Assembly: GCF_002970975.1 (NCBI RefSeq)
Contig: NZ_KZ672982.1
Span: forward strand, 124,001 to 188,000
Length of the DNA: 64,000 bases
Reading direction: 5' to 3'
DNA from: Microbacterium halophytorum
GTDB lineage: Bacteria > Actinomycetota > Actinomycetes > Actinomycetales > Microbacteriaceae
Positions 62,791 to 64,000 of this stretch are shown in pieces. The notes beneath the pieces were generated by a model. The model saw only the letters and a program-made list of their open reading frames with translations. It was not told where the DNA came from and did not search any database. Position numbers and translations under genes: made by a program. Position 1 is the first letter of the stretch; every line of letters begins with the position of its first letter.

Positions 62791-63878
62791 CCGAGATCAC
62801 CGATTTCCTGCTCTCCTTCGCAGGTTCCCCCTGGGTGTACGCCATCGCGTTCGCCGCCACGATGCTCGACGGGTTCTTCCCGCCGCTGCCGAGCGAGTCG
62901 CTCGTCGTCGCGCTCTCGGCGATCGCGAGCGCGACCGGCGAGCCGAACGTCCTCCTGCTCGGCGTGTGCATGGCGGTCGGCGCGTTCGCGGGGGACAACC
63001 TCACGTACGCGATCGGCCGCGCCGTCGGCACCGACAGGTTCGCCTGGATGCGGGGCAGGCGCTCGCGGCGAGCGATCGCCTGGGCCGAGAGGTCGCTCGA
63101 CCGACGGGGTGCGATGCTGATCCTCGTCGCCCGGTACATCCCCATCGGCCGCATCGCCGTGAACCTCTCGGCCGGCGCGACGCACTTCCCCCGCCGCCGC
63201 TTCGTCCCGGTGTCGGCGGTCGCCGCCGTGCTGTGGGCCGCCTACTCGGTCGGCATCGGCCTGATCGCCGGCCAGCTGTTCGAGGACGTGCCGCTCCTGG
63301 GTGCCGCGGTAGGAGTCGTGCTCGCGGTCGGGATCGGCCTGCTCATCGACAAGCTGCACGGCTACTACCGCCGGCTGCGGCACGGCCGCTCCGACTCACC
63401 CGAGGAGCCAGACGACGACGAGGAGCACGGGAACGCTGCCGACGGTCGTGATGAACACGATGTCGCGGGCGACGACCTCGCCGACGCCGTAGCGCTGGGC
63501 GTAGTTGAACACGTTCTGAGCGCTGGGGAGCGAGGCCATCACGACGACGGCGAGGAGCGCGGCGCCGGTCATGCCGAAGACCAGGGAGCCGACGAGCCAC
63601 GCGACAGCGGGCATCAGGAACAGCTTCATCGCGGACGCCACCAGCACATCCGCCCTGGTACCGCGAGTCGACAGCACGCGGCTGCCGCTCAGAGACAGGC
63701 CGAAGCTGATCAGCAGAACCGGGATCGCCGCGTCGGCCAGCAGCTGCGTCGGTTCCACCACGATGGGCGGCAGGTCGATGCCCGTCGCGGCCACGATCGT
63801 TCCGAGCAGCGCGCCGATGATCATCGGGTTGCGCGCCGTGCGCCCGAGGATCGGCCCCAGCTTCATGCCACCGGTTGA
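62787..63878 (+). CDS. DedA-family membrane protein with an unusually long open C-terminus
   Basis: The DedA part covers residues 1 to about 205 (to about 63400): FFPPLPSESLVVALSAIAS near residue 31, the conserved acidic/GDN region AFAGDNLTYAIGR, and ARYIPIGRIAVNLSAGATHF. DedA proteins act in membrane-potential and lipid-carrier homeostasis. No in-frame stop occurs until 63878, so about 160 further codons run antisense through the convergent AEC gene and read as His/Asp/Arg-rich sequence. The natural protein probably ends near 63400-63450; a missing stop or a frameshift near there is suspected. Confidence 0.75.
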   Translation: MTEITDFLLSFAGSPWVYAIAFAATMLDGFFPPLPSESLVVALSAIASATGEPNVLLLGVCMAVGAFAGDNLTYAIGRAVGTDRFAWMRGRRSRRAIAWAERSLDRRGAMLILVARYIPIGRIAVNLSAGATHFPRRRFVPVSAVAAVLWAAYSVGIGLIAGQLFEDVPLLGAAVGVVLAVGIGLLIDKLHGYYRRLRHGRSDSPEEPDDDEEHGNAADGRDEHDVAGDDLADAVALGVVEHVLSAGERGHHDDGEERGAGHAEDQGADEPRDSGHQEQLHRGRHQHIRPGTASRQHAAAAQRQAEADQQNRDRRVGQQLRRFHHDGRQVDARRGHDRSEQRADDHRVARRAPEDRPQLHATG

Positions 63879-64000
63879 GATCCCGTCCAGCAGCACCAGG
63901 AAGACCGGGGTGAACAGCAGCAGCTGCATCAGGATGACGGGCGCCGAGTACGCGCCGTTGCCGAGCACGTAGGTCGCGATCGGCAGGCCGATGTTATTTG
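63396..64000 (-). CDS. AEC (auxin efflux carrier)-family transporter, N-terminus outside window
   Basis: C-terminal 201 codons of a membrane transporter of about 300 aa; it reads in from the right edge. Visible from the edge: NNIGLPIATYVLG, matching the family's N-x-G-x-P helix-4 motif, then about six more helices with AAIPVLLISFGLSLSG and ASLPSAQNVFNYAQRYG, and a C-terminus VVWLLG. AEC proteins carry organic acids such as malate, or auxin-like molecules; the substrate here is unknown. It overlaps the open 3' extension of dedA by 483 bp. Confidence 0.9.
   Translation of the reverse strand, partial: NNIGLPIATYVLGNGAYSAPVILMQLLLFTPVFLVLLDGISTGGMKLGPILGRTARNPMIIGALLGTIVAATGIDLPPIVVEPTQLLADAAIPVLLISFGLSLSGSRVLSTRGTRADVLVASAMKLFLMPAVAWLVGSLVFGMTGAALLAVVVMASLPSAQNVFNYAQRYGVGEVVARDIVFITTVGSVPVLLVVVWLLG

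Overview
The window is ordinary chromosome of a high-GC actinobacterium, most likely a member of the Microbacteriaceae close to Microbacterium. The evidence is the very GC-rich third codon positions, the many GTG starts, RbpA, DUF3099 and DUF3145 proteins, a fabD-fabH-acpP-fabF operon with a FasR-type regulator next to aceE, a polyphosphate glucokinase, a SUF operon with a built-in Rieske-type protein, and actinobacterial -10 boxes (TANNNT). I see no phage, insertion sequence, CRISPR array or restriction/defence island; almost everything is core housekeeping, and the new information lies in regulation and in a few odd small genes.

Layout. 1-7.2 kb: transketolase (cut by the left edge), heme O synthase ctaB, an MFS exporter, cardiolipin synthase and heme A synthase ctaA. 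7.4-11.5 kb: the SUF iron-sulfur operon sufB-sufD-Rieske-sufC-sufT. 11.5-16 kb: a divergent LysR/EamA pair, then a TetR regulator that looks like BioQ facing the biotin importer bioYMN, with three copies of a GAAC-N3-GTTC operator between them. 16-19.2 kb: an ABC-F protein, and on the minus strand DUF3099, a 76-aa zinc-site protein and SURF1. 19.3-24.2 kb: fabG, HIT, phoH, ybeY, corC-like and era. 24.3-26.2 kb: leuA behind a four-leucine leader peptide. 26.2-33.6 kb: recO, uppS, gpx (minus), dusB, dgt, dnaG and an orphan ABC ATPase. 33.6-36.7 kb: tRNA-Asn, a 60-aa acidic protein, def (minus), a DMT-type membrane protein, tRNA-Met and a DUF3145 protein. 36.8-44.5 kb (minus): aceE, fasR, fabD, fabH, acpP and fabF. 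44.6-50.4 kb: a hypothetical gene, a CitA/DcuS-type two-component system (minus) and the tripartite tricarboxylate transporter tctCBA. 50.4-54.4 kb: aldo/keto reductase, tRNA-Val (minus), a zinc-ribbon coiled-coil protein, a DNA polymerase I-like protein without a 5' nuclease, and RNase P RNA (minus). 54.5-58.3 kb (minus): ppgK, rbpA, glpQ and an SPFH/NfeD pair. 58.4-64 kb: an SDR protein, a NarL-type two-component system, an acyltransferase-3 membrane protein, DedA, and an AEC transporter (minus, cut by the right edge).

How it fits together. AceE makes acetyl-CoA beside the type II fatty-acid synthase operon, whose likely activator (FasR) sits between them and has a plausible upstream binding site. 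ctaB, ctaA and SURF1 all serve cytochrome oxidase assembly from three separate places. Biotin uptake and leucine synthesis each carry a recognisable regulatory device. Many start codons lie only 6-8 nt after a TANNNT box, which predicts leaderless mRNAs.

The only gene-free stretches longer than about 300 bases are 33584-33890 (tRNA-Asn, its terminator and a promoter) and 54065-54494 (RNase P RNA and its promoter). Functions come from motifs and family knowledge read by eye; no database search was possible.
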